Positions 15,012 through 24,558 of a DNA stretch of 31,716 bases are shown piece after piece. The first letter of the stretch is position 1. Each line of letters starts with the position of its first letter. The translations under genes and the position numbers were made by a program. Under the pieces are notes generated by a model. The model had not been told where the DNA came from, did no database searches, and saw only the letters and a program-made list of their open reading frames with translations. This DNA comes from Prevotella sp. CAG:732 (GTDB taxonomy: Bacteria; Bacteroidota; Bacteroidia; Bacteroidales; Bacteroidaceae), in contig FR893268.1 in the NCBI GenBank assembly GCA_000436035.1, positions 105,927-137,642 of the forward strand. Reading direction: 5' to 3'.

Positions 15012-16835
15012 ATGAACAAACAACTACTCGCATCCTTGGCTGCCTCGCTTCTCTGCATGACAGCCAACGCACAAGCACCGGCATTTCCTGGAGCTGAAGG
15101 TCATGGCAGATATGTGACCGGAGGAAGAGGTGGAACAGTCGTCCACGTCACCAATCTTAATGATAGTGGAACAGGTTCCTTCCGTGCCGCCGTCAATGGC
15201 AGCAAGAAGAAAATCGTAGTCTTCGATGTATCGGGCGTGATTCCTTTGGCGAGCGAGCTCAAAATCGGTGCCAACACCACCATTCTCGGACAGACCGCCC
15301 CATCACCGGGCATCACCCTCCGATATTACACCATTCGTCCTGAGAGCAACTGCATCATCCGATTCATCCGTTTCCGTCGTGGTCAAGAGAAAGACGTCAA
15401 TGATGGCGCCGATGCCACTTGGCAACGCAACAAGACGGGCATCATCTTCGACCACTGCTCCTTCAGTTGGAGCATCGACGAGGTGGCTTCATTCTATGAC
15501 AACAACAATTTCACCATGCAGTGGTGTACGATAGCCGAAAGCCTCACCAACCCTGGACACAGCAAAGGAGCACACGGCTACGGCGGCATTTGGGGAGGCA
15601 AGCTAGCTAGTTTCCACCACAACTTCATCGCCCACGTGATGAACCGAGGCCCTCGCTTCTGCGGTGCCCGATATGGTTGGACAGAATATACCAGCAACTA
15701 CGATTACAAGACCTACCAGTGGAAGAACCCAGTACAAGCAGAGAATGTGGATTTCCGCAACTGCGTGATGTACAATGCCCAAGGTACTTGCTATGGCGGT
15801 CCCGGCGGTGGACAAATCAATATCGTCAACAACTATTACAAGGCGGGTCCTAGCAAGAACCTGAAGGAGACAACCCAAAATGGTATCAAGGTAGATGTAA
15901 GCAACGGCAAGGAACGAGGAAACCAAGAGCGCATCACCCTCGTGACCGTGGCAACAAGCGGCAACTCCGACAAGAATCATCCCGAACTATACAATATGAC
16001 GAGCCGTTACTATATCAATGGCAATACGACGGAGACCACCGCAGGAAAGGTGACCAAGAACAAGGACTGGAATGGTATCTCCTACGACAAGGGAACCCAC
16101 GAACTCGATGGTGAGAAATATTCAGCTGATACCCACAACTACTATGGCGATGCTGTCAACCACGTCACCATCGATGGCGTATCTTGTGTAAAAATCAAGA
16201 TGGACAGTCCGGCTCCAAAGGGCGAGGTGACCACCCACTCTGCCGAACAAGCATATAATAAGGTATTGGCATACGTGGGAGCATCACTCTATCGTGACGA
16301 GGTGGATGCCCGATACGTGGAAGAAACGAAGACTGGAACAGCCACCTACAAGGGAAGCGTCACCAAGTCGGATGGTATCATCGACCTTGTATCTGATGTG
16401 AATGGTTATACGGAAACCAACTTTGGCAAGGGCAGCCGTCCTTCAGGTTTCGACTCCGACAAAGATGGAATCCCTGACGAATGGGAGAAAGCCAATGGTC
16501 TGAACCCTAACGATGCCAGCGATGCCCTTACCTACTCGCTAGATGCCAAGGGCTATTACACCAACATCGAGGTGTATGCCAACTCTCTGGTGGAGAACAT
16601 CATGAAGGAAGAGAACAAGGATGCCATCGAATCAATCGACGAGTATTATCCGAGCGTAAAGACGACTGGCATCGAAGAGACCTTGGCTGACGGCAATAGC
16701 AGCCACTCCGCCATCGCCCGTGTGGAGTATTTCTCGCTGAACGGCACCAAGCTAGCGACTTCCACCAAAGGAGTCAATATCAGAAAGACTACCTTAGCCA
16801 ACGGGAAGATCATCACTGACAAGGTCATCAAGTAA
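15012..16835 (+). CDS. Exported pectate lyase, PL1 family
   Basis: The 607-residue product begins with a signal peptide (cleavage near TANA-QAPAF, residue 20/21). A right-handed beta-helix lyase domain follows (about 24-330) that cleaves polygalacturonate by beta-elimination. It opens AFPGAEGHGRYVTGGRGG, typical of Bacteroidetes PL1 (probably subfamily 2). Family motifs include DHCSFSWSIDE (147-157) and RGPR (212-215), the latter at the place of the catalytic/substrate arginines. A calcium-binding, thrombospondin-3/dockerin-like segment follows near residue 485 (DSDKDGIPDEWE, then NGLNPND). The last 40 residues (EYFSLNGTKL ... IRKTTLANGKII) form a short Prevotella-type sorting tail, suggesting type IX-like secretion. 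It is convergent to the rest of the locus but functionally fits it. Confidence 0.92.
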   Translation: MNKQLLASLAASLLCMTANAQAPAFPGAEGHGRYVTGGRGGTVVHVTNLNDSGTGSFRAAVNGSKKKIVVFDVSGVIPLASELKIGANTTILGQTAPSPGITLRYYTIRPESNCIIRFIRFRRGQEKDVNDGADATWQRNKTGIIFDHCSFSWSIDEVASFYDNNNFTMQWCTIAESLTNPGHSKGAHGYGGIWGGKLASFHHNFIAHVMNRGPRFCGARYGWTEYTSNYDYKTYQWKNPVQAENVDFRNCVMYNAQGTCYGGPGGGQINIVNNYYKAGPSKNLKETTQNGIKVDVSNGKERGNQERITLVTVATSGNSDKNHPELYNMTSRYYINGNTTETTAGKVTKNKDWNGISYDKGTHELDGEKYSADTHNYYGDAVNHVTIDGVSCVKIKMDSPAPKGEVTTHSAEQAYNKVLAYVGASLYRDEVDARYVEETKTGTATYKGSVTKSDGIIDLVSDVNGYTETNFGKGSRPSGFDSDKDGIPDEWEKANGLNPNDASDALTYSLDAKGYYTNIEVYANSLVENIMKEENKDAIESIDEYYPSVKTTGIEETLADGNSSHSAIARVEYFSLNGTKLATSTKGVNIRKTTLANGKIITDKVIK

Positions 16836-16888
16836 AGCAAGAGTGCAAGACGAGCAGAAATCAATCTGCTGCCTTGCACTCTTTTTAT
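16836..16888. terminator. Bidirectional terminator between PL1 and GH2 genes
   Basis: A perfect 11-base stem (AAGAGTGCAAG at 16839-16849 with CTTGCACTCTT at 16873-16883) encloses a second stem (GCAGA/TCTGC). T-rich sequence follows on the plus strand. The T-run overlaps the stop codon of the convergent GH2 gene. Confidence 0.85.
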
Positions 16889-19362
16889 TTCGTTTCCAAC
16901 TTCAAAGTCTTCTTCGCCTTGCCATTCGTCACCATCAGTTCCACCTTGGAAGCATCGGTCTGCGAACGCAAGATGACCAAGGCAGAACCCATAAAGAGAC
17001 TACGCTCGGCTGTCTTCGAGAGTTGCTTGCCAGAAGTAGCCAACTCACCCGAAGCCATATCACCGTTGTCAACAGCCACGATGTCGGCACCTCCCTTTAC
17101 AGAGAACTGCAACTTGGCGAAGGCATTCTGGTCTTTCGGATTCACCACTCTCCTGCCCTTCTTATCGACGGCATAGACACGAACGTGCATCAAGTCCTGT
17201 CCATCGGCATGCCATGTCTCAGCATCAGGAACGAGTTTGAGAGCGACTGCCTCGCCCGTGGTCTCTATCTGATGGCGAGCCACCACCTTGCCATTCTTCT
17301 TAGCCACAGCCACCAAGGTGCCAGGTGCATATTCGATGCCATCCCACTTGATGCGAGCACGCTGCTTAGGGTCTTCGGAATTCTTCTTCACGCCGAGGCT
17401 CTTGCCATTCAAGAACAGCTCCACCTCGTCACCATTGGTATAAGTATAGAGCGAAATCTTCTCGCCCTGCTCACGATTCCAGTTCTCCGACAGCTTGCCT
17501 ACACCGACATTGATACCATTCCACTGCACATTGCCGCCACCCTTCTCGATGACACCGATATGCACGGTAGGCTCCTCCGAGAACATACTCTTCACGAAGT
17601 AAGCATCCGGCTTTGGCTGCAAGGAGATGTCGAACACACCTTGGTTCCAGCCCTTCACAGGCCATCCCATACTCTCGCCGAGATAGTCGATGGCACCCCA
17701 ATAAGCCAAACCGATCACCTTGTCCCTATCCATCTCATAGAAGTTAGGTCCCATCGCAGCCGTACTTGCCTCACTCTGATAGAAGGTCTTCTCTGGATAA
17801 CGCTGCATATCGCCAGGGAAGTACATATAGCGATAGTTGTAGGAGTTGACTTCCGTAGCCACCGCCAAGTCGGCAGGAATGTCGTTGGTCTCCAGATTGC
17901 GATAGCGAGGGTGCATCGCCACGGTCGTGAGACGAGTATCATCATAACGATGAAGCAGTTCCTTCTGAAGTTTGTATGCCGTCACGCCCCAGTCGTTGAA
18001 AGGCAAGTTGGCATACTGCTGCAACTCATTGCCCAAGCTCCAGAGCACGACAGAAGGATGGTTGCGGTCACGAGTCACCCACTCTGGGATGTTCTTCTGC
18101 CAAAGGCTTTCCCACTCCACCTTTCCACCGGCATACTGGGTGAGCCACTTGTCATAAAGTTCATCGACCACCAAGATACCAAGACGGTCGCAGAGCTTGA
18201 GGAAGTCCTCGCTATAAGGGTTATGAGAAGTACGCACATGGTTCATGCCGAACTCCTTCATCAACTTCAATCGCTTCTCGATGGCACGTGGATAAGCCGC
18301 AGCACCGAGTGCTCCCAAGGTATGATGGTTGGCATAGCCCTTCAGCAATACCTTCTTGCCATTGACGAGCAAGCCCTGGCTTGGCATATATTCGATGGTG
18401 CGCACACCAAACTGCTCCTTGATTTGGTCAGCCACATTGCCTTGATGATCATAGAGCGTCACCTCTGCCGTATATAAATAAGGTGTATCGCACGACCAGA
18501 GATGAGCATTCGGAAGCGAGATGCTAGGCAACTCATATTCACGGTCACGCCACTGGGCATTGAAGTCGAGGTCGGTCTTCTGCTGAGCCACTACCTTGCC
18601 ATCCGCATCAAGGATGCGAACCTCCACAGGAATCACGGAATGATTACCATCCTTCCCGATAGCAGCCGATGCCGCCTTGTCGATTTTCAGTTGATTGACA
18701 ATCTCCGCACGGATATTCACCTGTTGATTGTTGACGGTACGGATGAAGAGAGGATGACGAGGGAAGTACAACTTGGAGTCGGTGATGATGAGGTTGACAT
18801 CACGATAGAGACCGGCACCCGTGTACCAACGAGAGTTGTTGGGGTTGCGAGTATCCGCCTTCACCGCAATCTCGTTCACCTGTCCATACTTCAAGAGTTT
18901 GGAAATATCGGCATCCATTCCGAGGTAGCCATAGTCGGTGCCTCCAATGCGCTGTCCATTGAGATAGACATCTCCCACCAGCATAATGCCTTGGAAGTCG
19001 AGCACGATGCGCTTGCCCTTCCATTCCTCCTTCGGAGTCAGTTCATAGCGATACCAGCCGATGCCCATCTCCTTGAATCCACGAGGACTCAAACGGCTGC
19101 GCACATTGCTGCCCGCATCACTGTTGTCGGGTCGCTCGCTGGCATCAGGAGCCACCCAGTCTTGTGAGATTTGGAAGTCGTGAGGCAGATTGACCGCCTC
19201 ACCCTGAGCCTGCATCGCAGACTTCAACTGAGATACCTCCGAGATGTCACCACGATGGAACATCCATCCCTTGTCGATACAAATGGTATCACGCTCTGTT
19301 GCCGACAGAGACGTCGAAGTCGCTGCCAACAACAGCGTTGCAAATAATTTATAATTTATCAT
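16885..19362 (-). CDS. Glycoside hydrolase family 2, probable beta-galactosidase
   Basis: The 825-residue enzyme has a signal peptide (ends near LSATERD) and the GH2 order: sugar-binding jelly roll (about 25-195, with IGWYRYEL and GLYRDVNL), immunoglobulin-like domain (about 200-325), TIM barrel (about 330-610) and C-terminal beta domains. The general acid/base is E446 in WSLGNEL and the likely nucleophile E531 in YQSEAS. The substrate-binding segment VRTSHNPYS (377-385) is present. In this pectin locus it most likely removes beta-1,4-galactose from RG-I side chains; beta-glucuronidase or another GH2 activity cannot be excluded. It is last in the leftward operon, 13 bases after the CE12 gene. 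An ATG seven bases upstream is out of frame and stops at once. Confidence 0.93.
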   Translation of the reverse strand: MINYKLFATLLLAATSTSLSATERDTICIDKGWMFHRGDISEVSQLKSAMQAQGEAVNLPHDFQISQDWVAPDASERPDNSDAGSNVRSRLSPRGFKEMGIGWYRYELTPKEEWKGKRIVLDFQGIMLVGDVYLNGQRIGGTDYGYLGMDADISKLLKYGQVNEIAVKADTRNPNNSRWYTGAGLYRDVNLIITDSKLYFPRHPLFIRTVNNQQVNIRAEIVNQLKIDKAASAAIGKDGNHSVIPVEVRILDADGKVVAQQKTDLDFNAQWRDREYELPSISLPNAHLWSCDTPYLYTAEVTLYDHQGNVADQIKEQFGVRTIEYMPSQGLLVNGKKVLLKGYANHHTLGALGAAAYPRAIEKRLKLMKEFGMNHVRTSHNPYSEDFLKLCDRLGILVVDELYDKWLTQYAGGKVEWESLWQKNIPEWVTRDRNHPSVVLWSLGNELQQYANLPFNDWGVTAYKLQKELLHRYDDTRLTTVAMHPRYRNLETNDIPADLAVATEVNSYNYRYMYFPGDMQRYPEKTFYQSEASTAAMGPNFYEMDRDKVIGLAYWGAIDYLGESMGWPVKGWNQGVFDISLQPKPDAYFVKSMFSEEPTVHIGVIEKGGGNVQWNGINVGVGKLSENWNREQGEKISLYTYTNGDEVELFLNGKSLGVKKNSEDPKQRARIKWDGIEYAPGTLVAVAKKNGKVVARHQIETTGEAVALKLVPDAETWHADGQDLMHVRVYAVDKKGRRVVNPKDQNAFAKLQFSVKGGADIVAVDNGDMASGELATSGKQLSKTAERSLFMGSALVILRSQTDASKVELMVTNGKAKKTLKLETK

Positions 19363-19375
19363 TTATCATTTATAT

Positions 19376-20581
19376 TTAGTTTCCGTCTGGCTTCGTCACA
19401 TCCTGCTGAACGGAATTGTACCAAACAAACTTGTTATAGTCATCAGGCTGCGCTGGATTGAAGTCCTTCCAGTCGGAGCGCAAGTATTTCACGATAGGCA
19501 AGTTAAGTTGCTTCATCCCCATCACCACCATCTTGGCGATTTCGTAGGCGCCGTATGGATTGAAGTGGGTATTGTCGGCGAGCGGCTTCTCTTGTCCTGG
19601 GAAGGTGTTGGCAGGATAATGCACCAAAGCCTTCTTGCTGTTCTCATATCCCAAGGTCTCGAAGAAAGTGCGGGTCATGTCATGCAACTCGATGACTGGC
19701 ACTCCCTCTCGCTTAGCCACGGCACGCATGGCATCAGGATAATCGCCATGTGTCTCCAGTATCTTGCTATGGGTAGCATCATCGAAGCGACGGCGCTGGG
19801 TAGGAGTCACAAAGATGATGTTGCCTCCCTTCGCACGTACCTTATCTATAAAGACTTTGAGGTTATAAGAGAAGTTGTACCAAGCACCAGCGCCCGCCAT
19901 CTTCTCCTTCTGGTCGTTATGACCGAACTCGCAGATGACATAGTCGCCCTTCTTCATCATCGTCAGAATCTTGTCCAAGCGATAGGAACCCAAGAAAGAG
20001 CCAGCCGTCAAACCGCTCTCTGCGTTGTTGGAGATGGCGACCTCAGGACCAAACCAGCGAGGTATCATCTGTCCCCAACTAGCCCAAGGCTCGTAGGGTT
20101 GATCGACTACGGTGGAGTTTCCACAGAGGAAGATGGTAGTAGCGGTCGTGTCACGCTCTATCTTCACCTCCTTCACGGCAGGAGCAGCCCCCGTAAACTC
20201 CAGGTTGATGGCGTTGTCCCAGGTATTATAGTTTTTCTCACGATCCTTTACTTTCACTCTCTTGCCTTTTTCGATTTCAGGCGTACGCTTGTTGACCACG
20301 AACTCGACGGTCTTAAACTGTCCTTTCTTCGTAGCCACCTCGTCCACCATCAGTCGGCGGTTCTCGGCACGCACCACGGTCTTGCCCGCTTTCTTCTTAG
20401 AGCCTAATACCACGGTCACCTTATAGTTGCCATCCGGCACCTCGATGTTGCGAGTGAAAGGTGCATTCGACTTCACGTTCTGAGCCTTGCTCAAATCCAA
20501 CTGGATGGTTTGAGCCGATATAGGCAGCGACATCAGTAGCCAACTTGCCATCAAAAGATACTTGTGTTTCATCTTTATCAA
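19376..20581 (-). CDS. Rhamnogalacturonan acetylesterase, CE12 (SGNH hydrolase)
   Basis: The 401-residue protein has a signal peptide (ends near PISAQ, residue 24), an N-terminal beta domain (about 25-145) and a CE12 catalytic domain. The serine motif is GNST (S156), block III is GHND (H221-N222-D223), and the Asp-x-x-His pair is D336-x-x-H339 in ADNTHFNPYGA. All are intact. It would remove acetyl groups from galacturonic acid in RG-I so that lyases can work. It sits 3 bases downstream of the tandem esterase gene and 13 upstream of the GH2 gene, clearly one operon. The start may be Met4 (position 20572), giving a more usual signal peptide. Confidence 0.93.
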   Translation of the reverse strand: MIKMKHKYLLMASWLLMSLPISAQTIQLDLSKAQNVKSNAPFTRNIEVPDGNYKVTVVLGSKKKAGKTVVRAENRRLMVDEVATKKGQFKTVEFVVNKRTPEIEKGKRVKVKDREKNYNTWDNAINLEFTGAAPAVKEVKIERDTTATTIFLCGNSTVVDQPYEPWASWGQMIPRWFGPEVAISNNAESGLTAGSFLGSYRLDKILTMMKKGDYVICEFGHNDQKEKMAGAGAWYNFSYNLKVFIDKVRAKGGNIIFVTPTQRRRFDDATHSKILETHGDYPDAMRAVAKREGVPVIELHDMTRTFFETLGYENSKKALVHYPANTFPGQEKPLADNTHFNPYGAYEIAKMVVMGMKQLNLPIVKYLRSDWKDFNPAQPDDYNKFVWYNSVQQDVTKPDGN

Positions 20582-20584
20582 CTT

Positions 20585-22234
20585 TTACTTCAAATACTTA
20601 GCCAAAGGACTCTTCATCTTCTTCAAGCCCTTAGCCACGCTCTTGGCATTGAGTTGCGCACCCTTGAGTGAAGTGTGAGTGTGGTCATGGTTATAATAAG
20701 CCTTGGCTTTCTTCTGACCTATCTTGTCGAGCGCATCACCAGAGATGTTGTGAAGGTCGAGGAAGGCAACGCCAGTCTCTGCCACTACCTCACGATACCA
20801 TTTGCCGTAGGTATCATTTCTGCGCTCTATCTTGCCCTTAGGCCACTCGTTGCGAGGAGTGAGGGAAACGAGGATAGGAGTGGCACCCTTCTCACGAACA
20901 TCCTGGATGAACTTCTTCAGATACCATCCGAAAGAATATACCACCTCATACTGCTTGTTCTCCTCCATCTGATAGACGTGGCAGGTGTCCTTGGCACAAG
21001 GAATGGAGCCACGCATCTTCTTGTCGGTCAGAGAACAGATGTCGTTATGACCAAACTCGATGAGCACATAGTCGCCCGGCTGAAGACTGTTATACACCTT
21101 CTCCCATCTGCCCTCGTTGAGGTAAGAACGAGAACTGCGACCTGCCTTGGCAGCATTCACACAAGTTATCTTCTTCTGGTCGAAGACGGTATAAGCCTGA
21201 GAGCCCCAGCCCCACATACCATCCTTGTCTTTGTCGGCATTCTTCACCGTGCTGTCACCAGTCAAGAAGACAACAGGCTTGCCAGGCTCACGCTTGAAGT
21301 TCTCCACAGGCAAAGCCACATTGATCAGCATCGCCTGAAGCGGAGCGAGATTAGGGTCTTTGCTCTCAGCGATACCCTCTGCTGCCGAACGAGCATTCAT
21401 CATCGCACCGAAGCGAGAGGTATGGATATGGTCGGTGAAGAAGTGATACTTCTCCTTCCAGTGACCATAGCTATCGAGCTTGGCTGCGGAAATCTCATTT
21501 AGGTCAACGAATGGCACGCCCTCTTGCTCAGCCACCTGCTTTGCCCACAAGCCGAAAGTCTTGTTAACTCTCACGATCTTATCGTTCTCATCGTAAGCAT
21601 CACGAGGGGTCAACGACATCAAGATAGGATGTGCGCCGAGTGCCTTACAATCGTTGATATACTTACGCATGTACTCACCGTAGGTATAGACGGTCTCCCT
21701 CACTCCCGTCTCCTTGATAGTGACGTTGAGGGAATCCTTGCCAATGCCAGGGATGCTGGCACGGGCACGACCGCTATCGTAAGGACCATTGTCGTTATGA
21801 CCGATAGAGATGATGACCCAGTCGCCCTTCTTGATGCCCTTGCGCACATCAGGCCAAAGACGATTATAGAAGGTACGGCTGCTCATGCCACCGAGGGCTT
21901 GGTTCTCTACGGTTATCTTGTTCTCATCGAAGAACTCATGCTCATAGTATCCCCAACCCCACTGACCATTGTTGCCATTGCCGAGGGTACCATTGCGCAT
22001 GGTAGAGTTGCCTATCAAGAAAAGCACAGGGTTGTTGCCCTTGCGGCTCGTTCCTGGGGTGATACGTGCAGTCATCGCCTTGTTGAGACTATCCACAGTG
22101 TTGTCTATCACATGGTTGACATCCTCCATAGGACCAGCCACTTGTTTTGTCTTATCGTTAGACTGTGCGAAAGTTGTTGTCGCAGCAGCCATCAAAGCTA
22201 TTCCAAATAATATTCGTTTCATTGTTTCATTCAT
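20585..22234 (-). CDS. Tandem double-domain CE12 acetylesterase
   Basis: This 549-residue exported protein contains two complete SGNH/CE12 domains in one chain. Domain 1 (about 68-290) has GNST (S77), GHND (146-148) and D268-x-x-H271. Domain 2 (about 318-540) has GDST (S328), GHND (396-398) and D517-x-x-H520. Both catalytic sets are intact, yet the loops differ, so the domains may prefer different acetyl positions. The signal peptide is best read from Met5 (MKRILFGIAL ... TFAQ), suggesting the true start is 22222. It lies between the PL11 gene (56 bases upstream) and the single CE12 gene, within the deacetylation and depolymerisation operon. Confidence 0.92.
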   Translation of the reverse strand: MNETMKRILFGIALMAAATTTFAQSNDKTKQVAGPMEDVNHVIDNTVDSLNKAMTARITPGTSRKGNNPVLFLIGNSTMRNGTLGNGNNGQWGWGYYEHEFFDENKITVENQALGGMSSRTFYNRLWPDVRKGIKKGDWVIISIGHNDNGPYDSGRARASIPGIGKDSLNVTIKETGVRETVYTYGEYMRKYINDCKALGAHPILMSLTPRDAYDENDKIVRVNKTFGLWAKQVAEQEGVPFVDLNEISAAKLDSYGHWKEKYHFFTDHIHTSRFGAMMNARSAAEGIAESKDPNLAPLQAMLINVALPVENFKREPGKPVVFLTGDSTVKNADKDKDGMWGWGSQAYTVFDQKKITCVNAAKAGRSSRSYLNEGRWEKVYNSLQPGDYVLIEFGHNDICSLTDKKMRGSIPCAKDTCHVYQMEENKQYEVVYSFGWYLKKFIQDVREKGATPILVSLTPRNEWPKGKIERRNDTYGKWYREVVAETGVAFLDLHNISGDALDKIGQKKAKAYYNHDHTHTSLKGAQLNAKSVAKGLKKMKSPLAKYLK

Positions 22235-22290
22235 TTACACCTTAATTATATATAAGAGGGAATCATTCTTCATTTTTCACAGAAGATTCT

Positions 22291-24369
22291 TCACTCTCCA
22301 CTTACTTTCTCCGCCTTGTCTGGGAGATAATATCCGAGATGTGGAGGCTGATTGTAGCCCACATTCTGCCAAGCCACCCCCATGCGATAGATATGGTCGT
22401 GCATCAAGGTAGGTACACGATAATCTGTCGGGATATTGGTGGTGAAGATGTTCAGATGGGAGGCATCGCTCTCATCCCAGTAGATGACCTCCTCACGCCA
22501 ATCGCCGAAGAGGTCGGCTTGCAGATTAGGCGTTGCCTTCGTCCAGTTGCAACTCACGGAGTGTCCCATCTCAAAAAGTTGCTTGCCATTGCTCAAAGGC
22601 AGCGCCACCGCCTCCTTTCCATTCCATTTCTGGATGTAGGGAGGGAAATGAGGGGCACGACCGTTTGCCAAGAGTTCGTCTTGCAAGTCACCATCCCAAT
22701 AGATACGGAAGTTCATCGCTGGCATCGGAGAAACAGCACGGAAGGTCGTCTTCTCATTGCTATTCCAATCGCCCTGTTGAGGCGCTTGCTTCTTTTTCTT
22801 TTCGCCAGAGCGTTTCTTCCAAGCGTCTTTGGCTTCTACGATGACGTTGCCCTTGCAGTCTCTTACCTCTGGATTGTCCGAACTCCACATCTCATAACCA
22901 CGATGGTTGGCATCGATGTCGGCGGCAAGTCCTCTGCCCGTATCATCCCTATCGAGCGTACGATAGAGGATTTCGCCCGTCTTGGCATCACGCAAGTCTG
23001 ATCCGTATGGATATTCCTCATGTACCATGAAGTATTCCAAGCCCGGTCGGTCGGGGTCGAGGTCGCCTAGATGTTGTGCGTCGCCATGTCCCAAGCCAGT
23101 GGAATAGAGCAAGGTTCCATCATTGTTGATGGCAGCCGAGCCGTAGGTGATTTCGTCACATCCATCACCATCCACATCGCCAACTGCCAAGCTATGCGCT
23201 CCCTGGGCATAAGCCGTGCCTGGAGTCGTGGAGGCATGGAGCCACTTGGTCTTCAACTGTTTTCCATCGAAATCGACTGCCCAGAGATATGAGCGAGTAT
23301 AGTAGCCACGACACATTACGGCACTCGGCAAATGATCTTTGCCATCGAGGAAAGCCACGCCTGCCAGGTATCGCTCACCACGGTTGCCATAGTTGCCTTT
23401 GTCACCCCAAACAGAGGAATAAGCCGGGAATCCATCTTTCAAGGATTCGCCTTCAGCCACTTGCCTGCCCACTCCGAAAGCACGGTTGGGATTGTACCAT
23501 ATCGTATGTATCGCCTGTCCCGTCTTGCCATTGAAGACCGTGAGCAGTTCTGGTCCAGTCTGGACTCGTCCTGCCCCATTGCGGTAGTCAGCCTTATTGT
23601 CCAGACAACGAATATCCTCATCGGTGGCAACCTCGTTCACAAACTTCTCCTTGCCATCCTTGCTTCCTGCCGATGTCTTGCAAATCATCTCTGCCTTGCC
23701 ATCGCCATCGAAGTCATAGACGAGGAACTGGGTATAGTGGGCACCGGCACGGATATTCTTCCCCAAGTTGATGCGCCAGAGTTTCTTGCCACTGAGTTTG
23801 TAACAATCGAAGATGACATCACCCGTATAGCCGTTGTGCGAGTTGTCGTGCGAGTTGGAAGGATCCCATTTCAGGATGATTTCATACTCGCCATCGCCAT
23901 CCACATCCCCCACACTACAGTCGTTGGGCGTATAGGTATAGGAGCGACCATCGGGAGTCGTTCCGCCCTTAGGTCGGCTGATAGGCATCGACTGATAGAG
24001 GTCAGCCCATGGTTTCACATTCTGCGACACCTCACGATGGGCTATGCCATCCGCCTTCGGCATCTCCTGATAAGTGACGATTTGATACGTATGAGCTGCC
24101 TTACCATCTTGATCGGTATAGTTGGTGGCTTTGATATGCGAAGCGATGACCTTGCCGTCTCTCACCACATCAAAGCAAACATTCTTACTATCCGTACCCA
24201 GCATACGCCAACTCACAAAAATTCCCTTGCCTTGCGCTGGCAAAGCCACGACACCTCGATCCAAATGCTCCATATAGGAAGATGAGGCATTTTGAGCTAC
24301 GATAGGATGTACCGACATACATGACATGCCTAACATCAACAATGCCACATACAGTAGTTTTCTTCTCAT
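22291..24369 (-). CDS. Rhamnogalacturonan lyase, PL11
   Basis: The 692-residue enzyme has a signal peptide (ends near PIVAQ, residue 26) and the PL11 fold: an N-terminal beta domain starting MEHLDRGVVALPAQGKGIFV and an eight-bladed propeller with calcium-binding loops DVDGDGEYE, DFDGDGKAE and DVDGDGCDE. The segment KWDPSNSHDNS, the following IRAGAHYTQ and the C-terminal WQNVGYNQPPHLGYY are typical of canonical PL11. It cuts the alternating rhamnose-galacturonate backbone of RG-I by beta-elimination. It is first in a leftward operon (PL11, double CE12, CE12, GH2), with a -7 box at 24410-24417. Two hairpins upstream separate it from the larger PL11-like gene. Confidence 0.97.
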   Translation of the reverse strand: MRRKLLYVALLMLGMSCMSVHPIVAQNASSSYMEHLDRGVVALPAQGKGIFVSWRMLGTDSKNVCFDVVRDGKVIASHIKATNYTDQDGKAAHTYQIVTYQEMPKADGIAHREVSQNVKPWADLYQSMPISRPKGGTTPDGRSYTYTPNDCSVGDVDGDGEYEIILKWDPSNSHDNSHNGYTGDVIFDCYKLSGKKLWRINLGKNIRAGAHYTQFLVYDFDGDGKAEMICKTSAGSKDGKEKFVNEVATDEDIRCLDNKADYRNGAGRVQTGPELLTVFNGKTGQAIHTIWYNPNRAFGVGRQVAEGESLKDGFPAYSSVWGDKGNYGNRGERYLAGVAFLDGKDHLPSAVMCRGYYTRSYLWAVDFDGKQLKTKWLHASTTPGTAYAQGAHSLAVGDVDGDGCDEITYGSAAINNDGTLLYSTGLGHGDAQHLGDLDPDRPGLEYFMVHEEYPYGSDLRDAKTGEILYRTLDRDDTGRGLAADIDANHRGYEMWSSDNPEVRDCKGNVIVEAKDAWKKRSGEKKKKQAPQQGDWNSNEKTTFRAVSPMPAMNFRIYWDGDLQDELLANGRAPHFPPYIQKWNGKEAVALPLSNGKQLFEMGHSVSCNWTKATPNLQADLFGDWREEVIYWDESDASHLNIFTTNIPTDYRVPTLMHDHIYRMGVAWQNVGYNQPPHLGYYLPDKAEKVSGE

Positions 24370-24409
24370 AAATAGTATGATAAAAGTTTTGTTTTAGTTA
24401 TTCGATGTG

Positions 24410-24417
24410 CAAAATTA
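24410..24417 (-). promoter_or_regulatory. -7 box of the PL11 operon promoter
   Basis: TAATTTTG on the minus strand fits TAnnTTTG, but no TTTG is at the right distance. As at the left-edge gene, this suggests activator dependence, for example on a hybrid two-component regulator. Confidence 0.5.
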
Positions 24418-24476
24418 AGCGAAAACAAGGAGTTATCACTGCAACATTTGGTAAAAGAACATCAGAATTTGAGAAC

Positions 24477-24542
24477 AAGAAAGGCATACCCCCAAGCGGG
24501 ATATGCCTTTCTTATGATAAAGACCACTGTTGATGGGTCTTT
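24477..24542 (-). terminator. Tandem terminator hairpins after the large PL11-like gene
   Basis: Reading leftward, the first stem pairs AAAGACC with GGTCTTT (24519-24525 and 24536-24542). The second is a perfect 12-base stem (24477-24488 with 24502-24513). Both follow the stop at 24559 and end the SusD-side transcript before the next promoter. Confidence 0.75.
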
Positions 24543-24558
24543 GATATATCGTTCCTTT

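Noticed and set aside
16843..18477. 544-codon frame on the plus strand
   Set aside because: It is antisense to the GH2 gene with clear catalytic motifs and starts inside a terminator hairpin.
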